Origin: Patagioenas fasciata
Lineage: Eukaryota; Chordata; Aves; Columbiformes; Columbidae
Length of the DNA: 64,000 nt
NCBI RefSeq assembly: GCF_037038585.1
Contig: NC_092520.1
Span: 2,013,001 to 2,077,000 of the forward strand
Reading direction: 5' to 3'
Shown here: piece after piece, positions 36,001 through 51,000 of the stretch
How positions within the stretch are numbered: position 1 is the first letter of the stretch
Layout: each line of letters begins with the position of its first letter
The notes under the pieces: model-generated
Databases searched by the model: none
The model's input: the letters and a program-made list of their open reading frames with translations, nothing else
Told to the model about the DNA's origin: nothing
Made by a program: the position numbers and the translations under genes

Positions 36001-39000
36001 TTCTAAATTTGCATTAAAAGGAAGCTTCATCCTTACGTGACCTGCTCCAGGTGGACAGTTTAAAGCCCTCAATTTATATACTATGTAGATAGAACAGCAG
36101 AAATCAAGCTGTCTTCTATAGATCAAGGTAGCACATTTCCAATGGCAAGATAGCAGAGGAGAGCCCCACACAGGGAAAAGAAAGTATATTTTTAAAAGAC
36201 ATTAGGGGTGAAGAGAAATATGTGTGTAAATGTATAGATGAGATAAATCCAACAGCCTCTCGGCTGCCTCTTCTTTTTGAATCAGGAGATGGGTGCTCTT
36301 TGACAAAGTGCATTATATGGTGCTCCAGCTTCTCCATTCGCTTCTCTCTGGAGATCCCTCAACTCAGGATGGATCAGCAGCTTTGCACAAAGAGGTGGAA
36401 CCGCTATTGTTGGTAGAAGATTCCAGAGGCTACAGTTCGCTCCGAAAAGCGGCTTTCTCTAACAGAAACACATCACCATCATCTTACCATAGCCATTTTA
36501 ATAATGATTATTGCCCTTTCCACCAAATAATGTGCTTCAAATGTGAACAAGTGGGTACGGGCATCTCTTTAGAGATGGATTTCAGCTGCGGGGGATTCAG
36601 AGAGAGAGGAAAGCTTTCAAATCAATACAAATCTTTGAATGCTGAGAGAAGTGGAAGCTTTGCCATGGTGGGATCTCATCTCATGGCGGGATCTCTGCAG
36701 GCTGGACTGAGATGCGTTGATACACAAACAAGTTCGCACCACCCTGGTGACTTCAGGACCTTTTATTCACAGTTGGTAGAGAGATATGAGATGGAGAAAT
36801 GGGGAAAACTCGCTTTAGTTTGACTGGAAAGGACTGAATAACATTCAAAGGGATGAACTGCAGATTCCTGACAAGGGATCCCTTATGTAGGCGAGCGGTA
36901 CCGTGAGGCCGGAGGACATTGCGGAGTTTTATCTGAACTAGTTCCTCAAACATCAAGAAACCATAAAAAAGACGAGATTTACAGAAGAAACAGGAGCATC
37001 TCAGACAAACTACAAGTCAGGAGCAGGAAATAAACCAGTTAGCAGCAGCATGAACCAAAGTAAGTTCAGATAGAACGATTAACACTACGTGCATAAAGAC
37101 AATGCGTTACAAACCACAAAACGCTCTTTACAAATGTAAAGATGACCTTTCTTTCCTAAGTTTCTCAATTTAAAGAATTTCTATTTCCTTTTTGCGAGAC
37201 TCGGGTTTTGATAGCGTCCCCACCTCATTTCTGCTTCTAAATTGAAGACAGCCAAGTCTGTACCTTGCCATTACATACCTGGGGATTATTAATAACTTCT
37301 TAATCAGCATACGAATGCAGCACCACCTGAGTGGGCCTAAAACAGTGAAGTATTACAAATATATATATATATAACATTCAGACAGATCTAGTCTGCTCCT
37401 ACAGCCACGTTTTAAATAATCCTCTTGCATGTCCAGCCCTTTATGAGCAACTTCAAAAGAGAAGGGGAAAGCGATGCTATCAAGAATGGGATGGAATGAA
37501 GTCCACTATTTATATCTTTCACCTATTATGATAAGATTTGCTTACAGAGCAACAGGGAACTCGCAGCAATGATGCAAAGATGAGTGGTTATTGTCATTGT
37601 GCAGATCAGAGATGGGTTATTTGCCTATTAATAAAAGTAATTGGTTCAGGAGGGCAAAAGGAGAACAACCTCAGTTTTAGGCATAGGTTACAAATCTACA
37701 ATATTCACAAGAGACAAAAGCAACTTCTGGATATTCTAAACCTTTCCAGATCTGGCTTTTCGTGATATCAATATAATGAAGAACACAGCATCCGCTTCAT
37801 TAGGTTTATTTTAACAGAAAGAAGTATTTTAATTACACCAAAATGTCCTTTTTTGAATGGCCATTTATTCCCGTAGCAGGTAAAAACAAGTACAGAAAGA
37901 CAGGGCTGCCCATTTTCACGTTTGGTTCAGCAAAACTGCTCATGTCATTGTCATGAGCTTCCGAAACAAGTACCCAGAGTAATTAAATCTGCTGTCGTTT
38001 ACTTCAGAAACAAGTTTTAATCAGCTTCCCAGAGATTGCTTTCTCTACATATTGATATATGGCATTAATAAACAACTAAAAATAGAAGGGAATGAATACA
38101 AGCCAGTTTCTCACTTTCGGAAGCCAGCGAAACCGAGCTCGCAAACACGCTCCCTGCTGAGCAAAAAGGAATTTGCTCGCTTTCTGCCAAGAATGCGTAC
38201 GGGCGAACGCTCCCCATGGGTCACGCTCGCACGGCGCTGAGACAAAGGCAACACGCAACGCTCAGGCGCCGGGAGCGCGAGCAGCTCCAAAATCAACACA
38301 GCGCACAGGCCACAAAGTAAAGCGACCGGTATCAGCTTCTTCCAGCGCGTTGTTGAGGTGTTTACTCTGCTTCGAAGGGAACTGGACTTGGTGAAAGCAA
38401 CTTCATTGCTCTTAACAATTCCATCACTGGCAAACTACTTGATTTGAGATGATTTTTTCTTGTTCTCTTCAGTTTGTATCAGTGAGTTTTGTTCCTACCG
38501 TGACGGTATTTGTAGGAGATGAGTTTGGCATCCTCAGATCAGCAAAGGAAGCATCACTCTAAGATATGCCCAGTTTAGAGGGTAGAAACCTAAAGAAAAC
38601 TCTCTGTTAGACCCAAGATGATACAGAAGAGAAGCAATAGTCAGCTATACGGCTGGGTTTAAACCCTGCAACATGTTCATTCTCTTTTTTCAAGGACAGC
38701 TCTGGGAATTCGGTTTCAGCTCCAGTTGCACAAGTCAGTCATTAGCAATACTTCAATAAATGATTTCACTGCTGTCTGCTCAGGGACTCGTATCAGAGAA
38801 TCAACCTGCAGAGAGACAACTGTTGCAAAATGTTTAAGTGCACAGGAATAAATGAGAGGTTTTAATCAACCCTTTGTCAATCATGTACTAAAACACCTTT
38901 AATCACACGCTGAAGCTCCGTTTATAAGAGGTACTTGACAAAGCAGATAATATTCGGTAGATTTATCAGAACAAAATTGATGTTCCAAGTGCAATGGTTA

Positions 39001-42000
39001 CAAATACATCAGCTCATTGTTTTTTCAATAATAAAGACTAAAGGTAGGAAAAGATAAGATGTTTAAATATATTGAATATGTGCAACCCAAACCCATTTGC
39101 ATTGTATATCTTCCTAAGGGAAGGAAATATTCAATATCTATTTTCCGACCCATGCTATTTGTTTTCAAAAGGATTCAAGAATCCTCTTTCCTTGTCCCCA
39201 CTGAGATGAGAAATGCTGGATTTTGCAGATTAAAAATCCTATTGCTTTTTGCTTAATGAAGTATATGCAAGAACGACTATGGATGGCAGGAATGGCAGTT
39301 TAAGAAGACAAATGTTCAAATTCAGACACTTCTTCCACGTGTTCAACGTCTGGGTATCAGATGAATTTCAAACGTAGTCTGAATTAATTTCTTGTGAAGT
39401 TTGGTTGTGAAGAGATGATATTTAATCTACTGATAGAGGAAACATCAGCTGCAAAGCACCCTGGTGCTGTACAATAACCAAATTGAAGAAGAAAGCCGCT
39501 ATGAGACAGAACTAGAGAAAAGGAGCATGGAGCGCTTTTGATCAACTAAATCAACATCAACTGGTCCTTCAAAGGTGTTTATTGAAAATGTGGGGAAAGA
39601 GATGAGACAACTGAGGACCAAGTTCTTTGAGAAACAATGTATTGTCTGCCCTTGAGCAAAATCGCATCGATGAAAAGCAGAGATTATTAAGCCTTATATT
39701 AATTAATGGGTTGATTTACTTGAACAATCACCACGCATACAACTCATTAACATTGCTTAAAAGAGAAGCAGGGAGGGAAACTTGAGAAGAGTCTGATCAT
39801 TTTCCACCCTCTTCTTGCACGCAAGACCAAAACCAACCGAGGGAAAAAGGAGGGGAAAAGATACTGAAGAAACAAGGCCAGAAAATGGTATTTCTGGTTG
39901 TTAAACAGCAAGTCAAAAGAACCCAAAACAACTAAAAACAACCTAAACCAACTCTAACCCAAATTTATCGATAAACCTTGAATCATCGATCTGATACAAT
40001 ATGTAATGTAAGATTTGCGGTTTGAGAGTTTCAGTTTGTATTTCAAATTATCTTCTCGCATCTTTACTTTAGAAAGAGCCAAGAGCTACAGAACTGCACT
40101 TAACCACGGTATTTCCTACCTGGCCCGATTGCAGGTAGCACAACCAGTGTTACTGGAAGGGTTCCCCAAAAGCTCAACAACCTACAGATGTTCTCCACAA
40201 TCAGTCCACATTGGATTTTTCATCTCACTCCCTGTTCATTTTCTTAGTAAAACCTGCTATTTTTGTACAGTTATTCACAGTTTCGGCCCAAACTGAAGGA
40301 ATAGGCTTGTTTGGTTGGGGATGGGGTTGCTTTGAGTTTTCTTCATTTTGGTTTGGTTTCTTGTTTTTCGGGGTTTGGTTTGGTTTTGGTTGTTGTTTGG
40401 GGTTTTTTGGGTTTGTTCAGTTTTTGACAAATACTAAAAGTTCTTTGGACAGCTAATGATTTCCAACTTGAGAACAGCATCATTGACTCATAGGCCTGAC
40501 TGGCCAAATTCCAGGGCAGTGATTCTATTCTACCTCCTAGGACACCCAGTTCAAACCACTTGATTTTCCTCCAGTACTGAACACTTCATGCTACCACTCT
40601 CCTGCTTCCCTGCTCAGTTTGTACAACGTATGACCCAAATATTCACCGGGAAACCACTTGCTTGTCTCCTCTGGAATTAATCAGCTTACCTGCGTTGACT
40701 GGATCACCGTGAGATCGTTAATGTAGCAAAAACCCGCTCCCATAGCGGAGCGTAGCCCGGCGGTCCCAAAGGTCAGCCTGCAGCAGAGCCGGTCCCGTAA
40801 CTCCTTATGCTTTCCATTCTGCAACAAGTTTTCGATCTGCTCTTTCGTTTTCTGATTCTGCAAAAGAAGAACAAGGTCTTCATTCAGTGCTTGAAATCAG
40901 GATCTGAACTATAGGCTCGTTGTTTGTAAATAATTCCTAGTTCCGTTGGGCAACAAGTTCTTGTCTTATACAACGCTCATCTGTACAAAACCTCATTGTA
41001 GCTCTCATTTCTATTGTATTCTCTTTTCTGTATCATCCTTATTTATACCAGATTGACGAGCTCTTGCGTCCTTATTTATACAAGATTCAAGAGCTCTTAC
41101 TGCCATTGATATGCTGAAGTGTCTGTCCAGTCATTAATACAGGTTTTATGTAGCTGGAAGGTTTAAGTGAGAAGCACAGACTTTAGAACAGGTTTTTGGG
41201 GCAGGTAGCCCCAATTAATTCTCAATCTGCTGGAAAACAGACCAAAACAAGTCACTTCAAAGCACTAGTTCCTTCCTCCCCACCCGCAGGAAAGGTCTGC
41301 ACACAGGCACAATAAAATCGAGCTGAGATGGTAAAACAAATTATAAAGGTTTCCCTTTCAAATTACATTAAGCGTTAGCGAGGTGGGTACAAGAGTCAAA
41401 CCCCTATTTACCGCAAACCCTCAAATCTCTGCTCCCAAAAGCAGTGCTGGTGTCAGTGAAACGTCATTGTATTGTTGGTCTTAGAGAACACAGAAGTAGC
41501 AGTTTGCTTTCTGATTTGCCCCCAAATCAGCAAAATGTGTTTGTCATCTGCATATATAGAGAATACATTTACTCCCGTTCATAGCTGAGGAAGTGATTTT
41601 ATACGTCTCTGAGTGGCTTAATTCAAGTATTTACTTTAAGGTGGGAAAACCTACGATGCTATGAATGTTTCTGAGCCAATCCTCTGCAGCACACAGTATG
41701 TTACATAGAAGGGTGGATAAGAGACGCTGATTATTTAAGTCTCCCTCTTTTCTTTCAGTATTTTCCTAAACTTGCGTAACTGTCAAAGCTGTGAACCTCC
41801 ATGTGTACAAAACAAACGTATATACACGCTATTTGTTCTTTTCGTAGTTATTCTGCACCCTCAATTAATATTGACGCTAGGAAACAATGGGACCAAAGAG
41901 GGAAACTTGCATATTAATTACCTATGATTAGAATTAGATAGCCATGGTAATACCAACCACACTATCCTGGAAATGCCTGGGGACACCTGGGGGAAAGTGT

Positions 42001-45000
42001 GAGATGGTGAGTCTTGTTTGACAAAGAATGTAAGAATATCATGTCTGTATTTACAAAATGTACTAACACGGAGCAATTTACCCATAGGATGCTGATTGTG
42101 AAAGGAGGGAATGAGTAAGAACCATTATTTTATAACACGGGGATTTTGAAGGCTTTATAAATTCATTTGGTCATCAAGAAACTCTGACATCCACTTCACA
42201 GCTCCTATGGACACATAGAATCACGTTGGTTGGAAAAGATCTTGAAGATCCTCGAGTCCAAGCATTAACCCAGCAGCTGTAAAAAGCCACGACTCCTGGA
42301 AGCACAAGAGTTTCTCAAACACGCTGTTGCTTCAAGGGAAGTCCCAAGAAAGGGTTAAAAATAAAGGCAAATGGAATCTGAAAGGCAAAGGTGAAGCACC
42401 CCTGACATTTAAAACAGAGGTCAGCCAGCTCCAGCTCCTGTGGCGGAGGGAAACACGTTCTGCACACAGAAATGGTCTCCGGGAGGATTTGAAAAAGGCT
42501 GGGAAAAGCACGATAATGAGCTGCACAAAGTGTCATTAGAGAAAGAAAAATAATATTCAATAAAACTTTTCAAAATCTGAAACTATTCCTGCTGCTTGCT
42601 GACAGATCTTGAACACGAGACACGTGCATTTCAAAGAAATTCTCATTCCTTTGTGCCTTAAAATGGCAAAGCGTTATTGTTGAAGCTCTCCCATGGCTCG
42701 GCGAGCCGAGTGAGCCATTACTCACAGCACTGCTCAAAAAAGGCCTAAAAATAAACCAAAAACAACAGGGCGCAACAAATATTAAATCCCAGAAGTGAAT
42801 GCTTCTCTTGTAGCTGTTCAAAGGCAGCCAGCTGGAAAACAAATGACTAACGGTGAGCAGAGTCTGAGGGAAGAGTGCACCAAAACCTCCTTTCACACTA
42901 TCATAACTCAATAGATAGTTTTACTTTAAAATAAGGTTGTTAAATTGCACAGCGTCTTTAACGGCTTTTTAGGACACGCTGTACTGCTTGCCTGCAAGAA
43001 TAATGTGGAGTACATTACATAGCTTATGGGCAGGAGTTTTGCAAAACGGAGGTAAGGCTTTCCTGAAGCAATTTTACAAATTGATTAACCCGCATTTTTA
43101 ATTGAAGTTACCTTATCTATTTCTTAGGGAAGGCAAAATGAGGCAGCCAACATTTTATCTGCTCAGGTTGCTAAAATTTCCTGCTATTAGAAAAGGAGCA
43201 AAAAAATAAGCAACAAGGTAAAGAAGAAAATCTCAACGTTTTCACACTTGACCTGAAACTCCTGGAGCAACAGAAAGGAGGAGTTTTACAAGACTTGATA
43301 TAAATGAAGACGTGGTCTCACGCTCTGGGTTACACATCCTATAGCAGTAGAGGCTGATCTCACGACAGCCGTTATCACAACCCTCCGTGGCACGTTCCTT
43401 ATCACTTTTCGTTGTTTCTTGCTTTTCCTTTTTCCAATCTGGAGCTTCAAAGCCTATGGACCAGTTCAGCTTCTTGCAGTGTGGGTACTAAACTGAGAAT
43501 TTCAAGAGGCGCTGTGGTCAGGTGGGGCTAAAAGATAACAACAGGTTCCACTCCTGACGTTTAAACCTATTGCAAACTCAAAAAAACAGGGCGCTATGCA
43601 GCACTCCATTATATTCTTAATTTCCAAGAAAATATCATCATTCCCACCTACGGATGCAATTATGTGACATTGAGGTGAGCGCCTCACCAGCAGCTTGAAG
43701 TAGTTCATCGATATATTCCAAAATAACTATAAGCAATCACTGCTTAGAAAAGCATTTCTCAGGCTTCTGAAGCCAAGCGTGGTGCGAGCACCAAACTCAA
43801 TTAGCTTGGAAACACAAACTCAGAGCCACTGAAGTGCCCGCTCTCAACTGTTGCCTGGATTAGTAGGGCAGTGAGCTCGGTTAATCACGGTGCAGAAACC
43901 TGGTGAAGGAAAGGAGAGGTTCCCCAGGGATTATCAGCTACGGTGCTTGGAGAGTATTTTTAATAGGGAGGGAGAGCAAGGAGGGAGAGCAAGGAGGGAG
44001 AGCAAGGAGGGAGAGCAAGGAGGGAGAGCAAGGAGGGAGAGCAAGGAGGGAGAGCAAGGAGGGAGAGCAAGGAGGGAGAGCAAGGAGGGAGAGCAAGGAG
44101 GGAGAGAAAGGAGGGAGAGAAAGGAGGGAGAGAAAGGAGGGAGAGAAAGGAGGGAGAGAAAGGAGGGAGAGAAAGGAGGGAGAGAAAGGAGGGAGAGAAA
44201 GGAGGGAGAGAAAGGAGGGAGAGAAAGGAGGGAGAGAAAGGAGGGAGAGAAAGGAGGGAGAGAAAGGAGGGAGAGAAAGGAGGGAGAGAAAGGAGGGAGA
44301 GAAAGGAGGGAGAGAAAGGAGGGAGGAGAAAATTAAAAAAAAAGAAAAATATTTTAAAAAAAATAAAAAACACACACACAGAAAAAAACCCCCACAAGAT
44401 TCCCTAAAGCTTCTTGTCTCAAGCAGGAATAAACTAGGTTGTTTCATACAAAACCAGTCATTCCTTAGTTAAAGCAACACTCTAAGATAGCCTTGTTGTC
44501 CCAAATGGCTCTAATATAGCAATTCAAATTCTTCTCATGGATTTAGTGATTTGAAGAGCTCACAGAATTTCGTGCTTCTTCTGAAGTCAAGCAGTGTGTG
44601 GACATCAACAGTATAAAATCACTCTGAAATATTGATCCCATTGATCAGATCCCTCTCAGCTTCTCTTCTCCAGCTCAACAGCCCCAGCTCTCTCAGTGTC
44701 TCCTCAGCACAAAGATGCTCCAGACCCCTCAGCATCTTTGTGTCTCTCCCTGGACTCTCTCCAGTGATTCCTTGTCCTTAAACTGGACCCAGTTCTGCAG
44801 ATGTGGCCTCACCAGGGCAGAGCAGAGGGGGATAACAACATCCTTCGGCCTCCTGGTCATTCTTCCTCACACACCCCAGGTACTGTTGGCCTCTTGGCCA
44901 CAGGGCACATTGAATATCCCAGTAATTAGGATATCCCACACTAGGAAGTGCTTAGGAATGGGGGAAAAGCAGAGGGTGAGTCCATTTCAGTGCTGTGGTT

Positions 45001-48000
45001 GTGGTGAGGTCCGATTTGATAGGAATGCATGTGCACAGGCCCAAGCTCAGCACCAGGTAGCATGTCTGGCAGAAGCAGCACTGACTGTCCCCCCCAAAAA
45101 AAGGGGAGAGACAGACCCATCAAAGCCTCTGAGCCCCACGCTGCTACTGGTTTTCAGAGGATTACTTACTGGTAGAAAAGGCACCTGGCAGAGAGAAGGG
45201 GTCTTTAAGCGCATAGGGATCAACATCCAAAAAACAAAGAGGGCAGCGAAGAGGGCAGCATTGGGGAAAGGGGGGGCAAGACCTACATCCCATGGAGAAG
45301 CTGCTGCTGTCAGCCAACCAGTTTTCTATGCATTTGACAGACAAGCAGCCACCACACCATAGGGGCCCACCCCTTACAGCCACATATATATATATATATA
45401 TATAGGTCAGGAGGCAGGACAAAGCAGCAATCGAGAAGCAACAGACGCTGTTGCTTCTGCTCTGGGCAGCAGATAAGGTGACAGCAGCCAGGAGGGCCCT
45501 GGAAGGAGAGGCTGGTGCTACCTGAACATACATGGCTGGGGACAGAAGAGGGACAGAGAAGGAAGGAGGTGTCTCTGGGCTGGAGTTGGGTTTCTGGCTG
45601 TGGCTCTCCAGTTGGTTCAGAAAGAAAAACAGCACCTCAGTGTCACCCCACAGGGGGAGTGTTCCAGCCTCCAACCACCACCCAGTCCCTCTGCTGAACT
45701 TGCACCAGTTCGTCCATATCTATCTTGTACTGGGGGGCCCAAAACCAGACGCAGTATCTGTGCAGGGTAACAAGCGCCGAGTAAAGGGAAATAATTCCTT
45801 CCCGCAGCATGTTCTGCATTCCCCCTGTCCTCATGGAATGTCACTGAATGTCCCCACTGCTCCATTTCCCTGGCCCATCTGCTTCTCCCTGAACAGCAGC
45901 TCTGCCCTCAACCGTCTACTCAGAATCCAGCAGCACCTACAAACGCGATGTGAAAGCCCTCGGAGACGTTAATCTACCATTTTAAGACGGAAATTCATGA
46001 AGCATTCTGAATTTTTAAATAGCTTTGGGGCTCGCCATTTGATACGTGGGAAGTGAAGAGCAACCAGAGGTCAGGCAATGTTTTCCTATCCCATTTCACC
46101 GTGACTCTACCAAGTACATTCAGGGAGGCCTCTCAGGTTCGTTATCACAAAGAAATGGAAACAAAACACATTTGGACTGGAGACAGACAGGGCACTGCAT
46201 GGGTAAGAGTCCAGACTCTGCAACGTTAACACTTCTAAGAAAGGCCTGAGGTTTTATTAAACAAAACCAATATATTCTCTCCTGAATTCAATGTTATGCT
46301 TCCTCACGTTCAGTTTTCGGTGTACTGCACAATTGCTTACTGAGACAGAATCACACTTTTTTGTAGCTCATCAGGATACATAATGTGAAACAACTGGAGA
46401 ATTAAAGTACCAGGGCATTAGCTGAGTATTCCTTACTGGTTCTTTCACTCCCAATCACGTTGATAATGTGTACTTATTGCCAGAGCTAGGTTTCAAAGCT
46501 AATATCCTGTCAAAATAAGTGGCAGTTTACAACTCCCATAGCACTTGTGCTTTGTTTTTCAGACACTCTCTGCATAAAGAGCCTGGAAGAAAGAAGGGGT
46601 GGGGAAAGATCTCAAATTTGCTTATAATTCAGCAAATTTGACAGCCAGAAATTAAGCGCATCAAGTTATGCCTTTGCTTTTTACCAGCAATTGTTTTAAG
46701 CTTTTCCCCAAATTAAATCAGGCTTAGTCCCTAAGATCAAAACACACCAGAGCATCTATTTGTAGGAACTCCTAACAAAGAGAAACAGAGCATTGCTTGT
46801 ATTATAGCGAATCACCTTATACATCCACACAACTTAAGACCAGCAGTGGGCCTTGCATCAAGTTCTTGTTCACAATTTCTCTTGGAAATTGTAGGGTTTG
46901 TTTCTTCTTGTTAAGCAAGAAATGTTAGGTTTCTAGTCAGCAACCACACCAACATTCTTCTGTGAAAATCAGTTGGGTAACTGCAGGCTGGCGGTTCCTC
47001 AGGCCAGTTACTGCAGCGGGAGAGGGGAAGGGGATGGTAGAGCAAAGCACGGCCTCTATACGTTGCTGTAGGAACTGTATTGACAGGCAGAAGGTTCCAT
47101 ACAGAACATCCCTTGTACCTGCCAATCCACTGGGGTACATTTACATTGAGAGTTTGTCTTGTTCCATTTTGTTCCCGTATTTGGTGCCTCGGTGAGTGAC
47201 GACACCTCCGGAACAGTCTGCTCTGTCTGGTAGCCCAGAAGGGTGGAGGAAGCCAGGATGAAAGAACATTTTAGGTACAGTCTACAGCCATTCTGCCTGT
47301 CTGGAGTGAACTGTGGAATAGTTTCGCTCCATGCATCAAAACCAGTCCTCCAATACTGTCCCCCAAGGCCCTATACCTCCCCCATATGTCATACAACCCA
47401 TGTACATGGGACTCAAGTCTTCACGTTACCAAAACATCACCCCACCAGCACTTTGGACTAAGAAGACCAAGGTATTCCTGAGGCAGGGAGGCCGCACATA
47501 CCATAAAAGACAATCCTCAGCCAAATACCATATAGAATTATTAATGATAGTGCCCATTCACAGACTGTACCACTGATGTGCTACTGCCCTCTGAGAGGGA
47601 CAGTCACATCATCATGTATTTTCAAGAACACCAGAACCTGGAAACCTGCAAGCATTGTAAAAAACATCCAAAGTATCATAGCAATCCTCTGATTAGAGGC
47701 CCACAATTGTGTTTCAGAAAAACAGACAACGCAAGATCAAACGCTAACGGCAAGAGGAACAAATAGAAGTAGAGCTTCAAGTCCTTTAATTTAATTCTGT
47801 GGCTCAGCGTACAAAACACGAAGTCACAGGCAAAGCAGGTCACATCACTGCGCTGTTCAACCACCTGAAATAGTTCACAGCACGCAGATTTCACTTGGTT
47901 CTCTGCTTTTCCCAAGGGTCAAGGCAGGATTGCATCCAGGAAACGAGAGGTCGTATTTCTGTCAGCATTTATTTCACTACTTCTGTTTTAGTGGAAGATT

Positions 48001-51000
48001 TTTGTACGTTTTATCTAAACAAATTTAAGGAGACTTTTGTTTCACAGAACAGGACCTCCAGAGGTGAAGTTTACCAACCCTCCTGCTCAAGCAGGGACAC
48101 AGAGCCATTTGCCCAGGACCGTGTCCACACAACTACTGAATATCTCCAAGGATGGAGACTCCACCACCTCCCTGGGCAACCCTCATCATAAAAAAGTGTT
48201 TTCTGGTGTTCAGAGAGACCTTCTAATTGAATAATTTTGTTCCAGTGCCCAACTGAAGTGTGTAACACAGGACAGTCCCTGGTAAAACCTCTGGTTCATG
48301 TCAGGTAGAGTAAGACACGAGTCCTGCGGTTCACACCGAGATGTCCCCAGTGCGCCCAGCAAGATGTGGATGCAGGGCTTAGCACTGGACATGTCTTTAA
48401 TCTTAAATGTGTGAAATATTACCTTTGATCAACTTAACAAGCATTTTTATTCCACAGTTTAACACACAAATCCCAGCAACACAAGTCTTTAAAACTGGGA
48501 AGTAGATAAAATTAAAAGCAGCAAGGCCTATTTTAATCTTTGCTGAGGTTCTTTAAATTACTGCTCCAGCTACTGAGTTTCCCTCCCCAGCATTATCAGT
48601 TGTTATTATAATTCTATTAATATTTGTTTCTTTTTGCTTGAATGGTGGAAGAGAGCCATGTCACAGTGATGTCAGGGCCACACCACAGCAAGAAGCCACC
48701 AGCTCCTGGCATCACCCCGGTGATGCAGTAGCCGTGTCACAGCAGGTAGAACACTGGTGGCAGCCAGTGTCACAGGGGAGCTGGGGACACAGGCAGCCAC
48801 AGATGGGCACACCAAGGGCTGTGACAGGCAGGGGAGGGCAGGGTGGCTGTTCCTCCTTTGTTGCTTCTCCTGTGCATCACCGGACACCCAGAGAGGGATG
48901 GGATTGGACCACAGCACACTCCTGTCTTCTCCCTCCGGAGCTAAGTATCCAAATATCCTACCTGTGTCCCATTCCAGTCATGCAGGGAGCTGGAAACTCC
49001 TCACATCCACGAGCAGAGGGAGCTCCCCATCCTTTACCCTGGATAGCCATGGGCTTCTCTAGTTTAAGGACAACGGAGGGAGTCCAGCGGCAGGCTATGA
49101 AAATGATTAGGGGTCTGGAGCATCTCTGTTATGAGGAGAGACCGGGAGAGCTGGGGCTGTTGAGCTGGAGAAGAGAAGCTGAGAGGTATGTGATCGATGA
49201 TCAGTATCTCAGGGTGGGTGTCAGAGGATGGAGCAGACTCTGTTCAGTGGTGCCCATCACCAGGGTGAGGGGCAACAGGCACAGACTGAAACACAGGAGG
49301 CTCCATGTGAACATGAGCAGAAACTGCTTTGCTGGGAGGTGCCAGAGCCTGGCCCAGGCTGCCCAGAGCGGGTGTGGAGTCTCCTTCTCTGAGACAGCCA
49401 AACCACCTGGGATCCTGTGTGATCTTCTCTGTGACCCTGTGTGAGCAGGTGGGTTGGACTGGATGATCTCCAGAGGTCCCTTCCAACCCCTACCATTCTG
49501 TGATTCTGGGCTGGGCCCCACGTGAGCTCCTGACACCATCACGAGCGATGCAGTGATCAGAACACTGGTGGTAGTTCATGTCGCTGGGAGGTGGGTAGCA
49601 CAGCTGGCCCACGACAGGTGTCTCCTGGGCATCAGGAAGACATGGGATGGACAGCCTTGGCAGCAGACTGGGAGAGCTCCCAAGCAAGGAGGCAGGAGAG
49701 GTCCAAGGTGATGGAATGCGACAGCTTTAGTTGTTGATTCTCCCATTTTGACAGCTGCAGCCCTGGATATGGACATAACCAGACCAAAGCCTCCACTACT
49801 CAGCTGGAGAGCACTGCACCTTTTTGCTAGGACACTGAGCTAGTGTGTACCCCATCACGGGCCTACAGGCAGCTGGAAGCTCTCCGCAGCTAAGGACAAA
49901 GGCTTCTCCACACCAGTCATCTTCTCTGCACTTCATCAGGGACCAACAGGCAGCTGGAAGCTCCCCATAGCTATAGATCATAGAATCATAGAATGTCCCG
50001 AGTTGGAAGGGACCCATAAGGATCATCGAGTCCAAATCCTGTCCCTGCATATGACAGTGGGATCAAGCAAACACTCAGCAAGTTTGCAGATGACCCCAAG
50101 CTGAGTGGCGCACGTGACCAGTCTGAGGGACAGGATCCATCCAGACAGACCTGGACAAGCTTGACCAGTGGGTCCACGTGAACCTCACGAGGTTCAGCAA
50201 GGTCAAGTGCAAGGTCCTGCACCTGGGTCAGGGCAACCCCCGGTGCCAATCCAGGTCGGGGATAGAGGGATGGAGAGCAGCCCCCAGGAGAAGGACTTGG
50301 GGTGCTGGGGGTGAAAGATTGGCCATGAGCCAGCAACATGCGCTTGCAGCCCAGAAATCCACCCGTGTCCTGGGCTGCATCCCCAGCAGCGTGAGCAGCA
50401 GGTGGAGGGAGGGGATTCTGCCCCTCTGCTCCGCTCTGGTGAGACCCCCCTGCAGTGCTGGTCCAGCTCTGGGTCCTCAGCACAGGACACACATGGAGCT
50501 GCTGGAGAGGGGCCAGAGGAGCCCCAGAAATGATCCAAGGCTGGAACAGCTCTGCTGGGAGGACAGGTTGAGAGAGTTGGGGTGTTCAGCTGGAGAAGAG
50601 AAGCTCCGGGGAGACCTTAGTGCAGCCTTTCCTGACTTAAAAGTGTCCAAGAAGAAAGATGGGGACAGACTTTTGAGCAGAGCCTGTTGTGACAGGACAA
50701 GAGGTGATGGTTTTAAACTAAAGGAGGGAGATTCAGGCCAGACATGAGGAAGAAACTGTTGCCCTGAGGGTGGTGAGAGCCTGGCCCAGGTTGGCCAGAG
50801 AGGTGGTGGCTGAACCATCCCTGGAGACATCCCAGGCCAGGCTGGACGGGGCTCTGAGCAACCTGAGCTGCTGAAGATGTCCCTGCTCATGGCAGGGGTG
50901 GCACTGGGGGAGCTGGGAAGGTCCCTTCAACCCAAACTATTATATGATTCTATCATTCCAAGTCAAGGGCAAAGGCAGCACTGCACCATCAACTATCTAC

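Larger units (their letters stand above)
34639..40689 (-). other. PGM2L1 intron 2
   Basis: 6051 bp, donor GTAAGC, acceptor TTCCAG. One CR1 near exon 3 and a CpG-rich patch at 38100-38380. The rest is AT-rich unique sequence with short low-complexity stretches. Confidence 0.9.

Noticed and set aside
43890-44472. Overlapping 145-189 codon frames on both strands
   Set aside because: They come from the 13-bp array. Three units make 39 bp, so every frame reads the same 13-residue repeat.
48638-49444. 268-codon plus-strand frame
   Set aside because: Its second half is CR1 sequence and its first half has no family resemblance or splice context.
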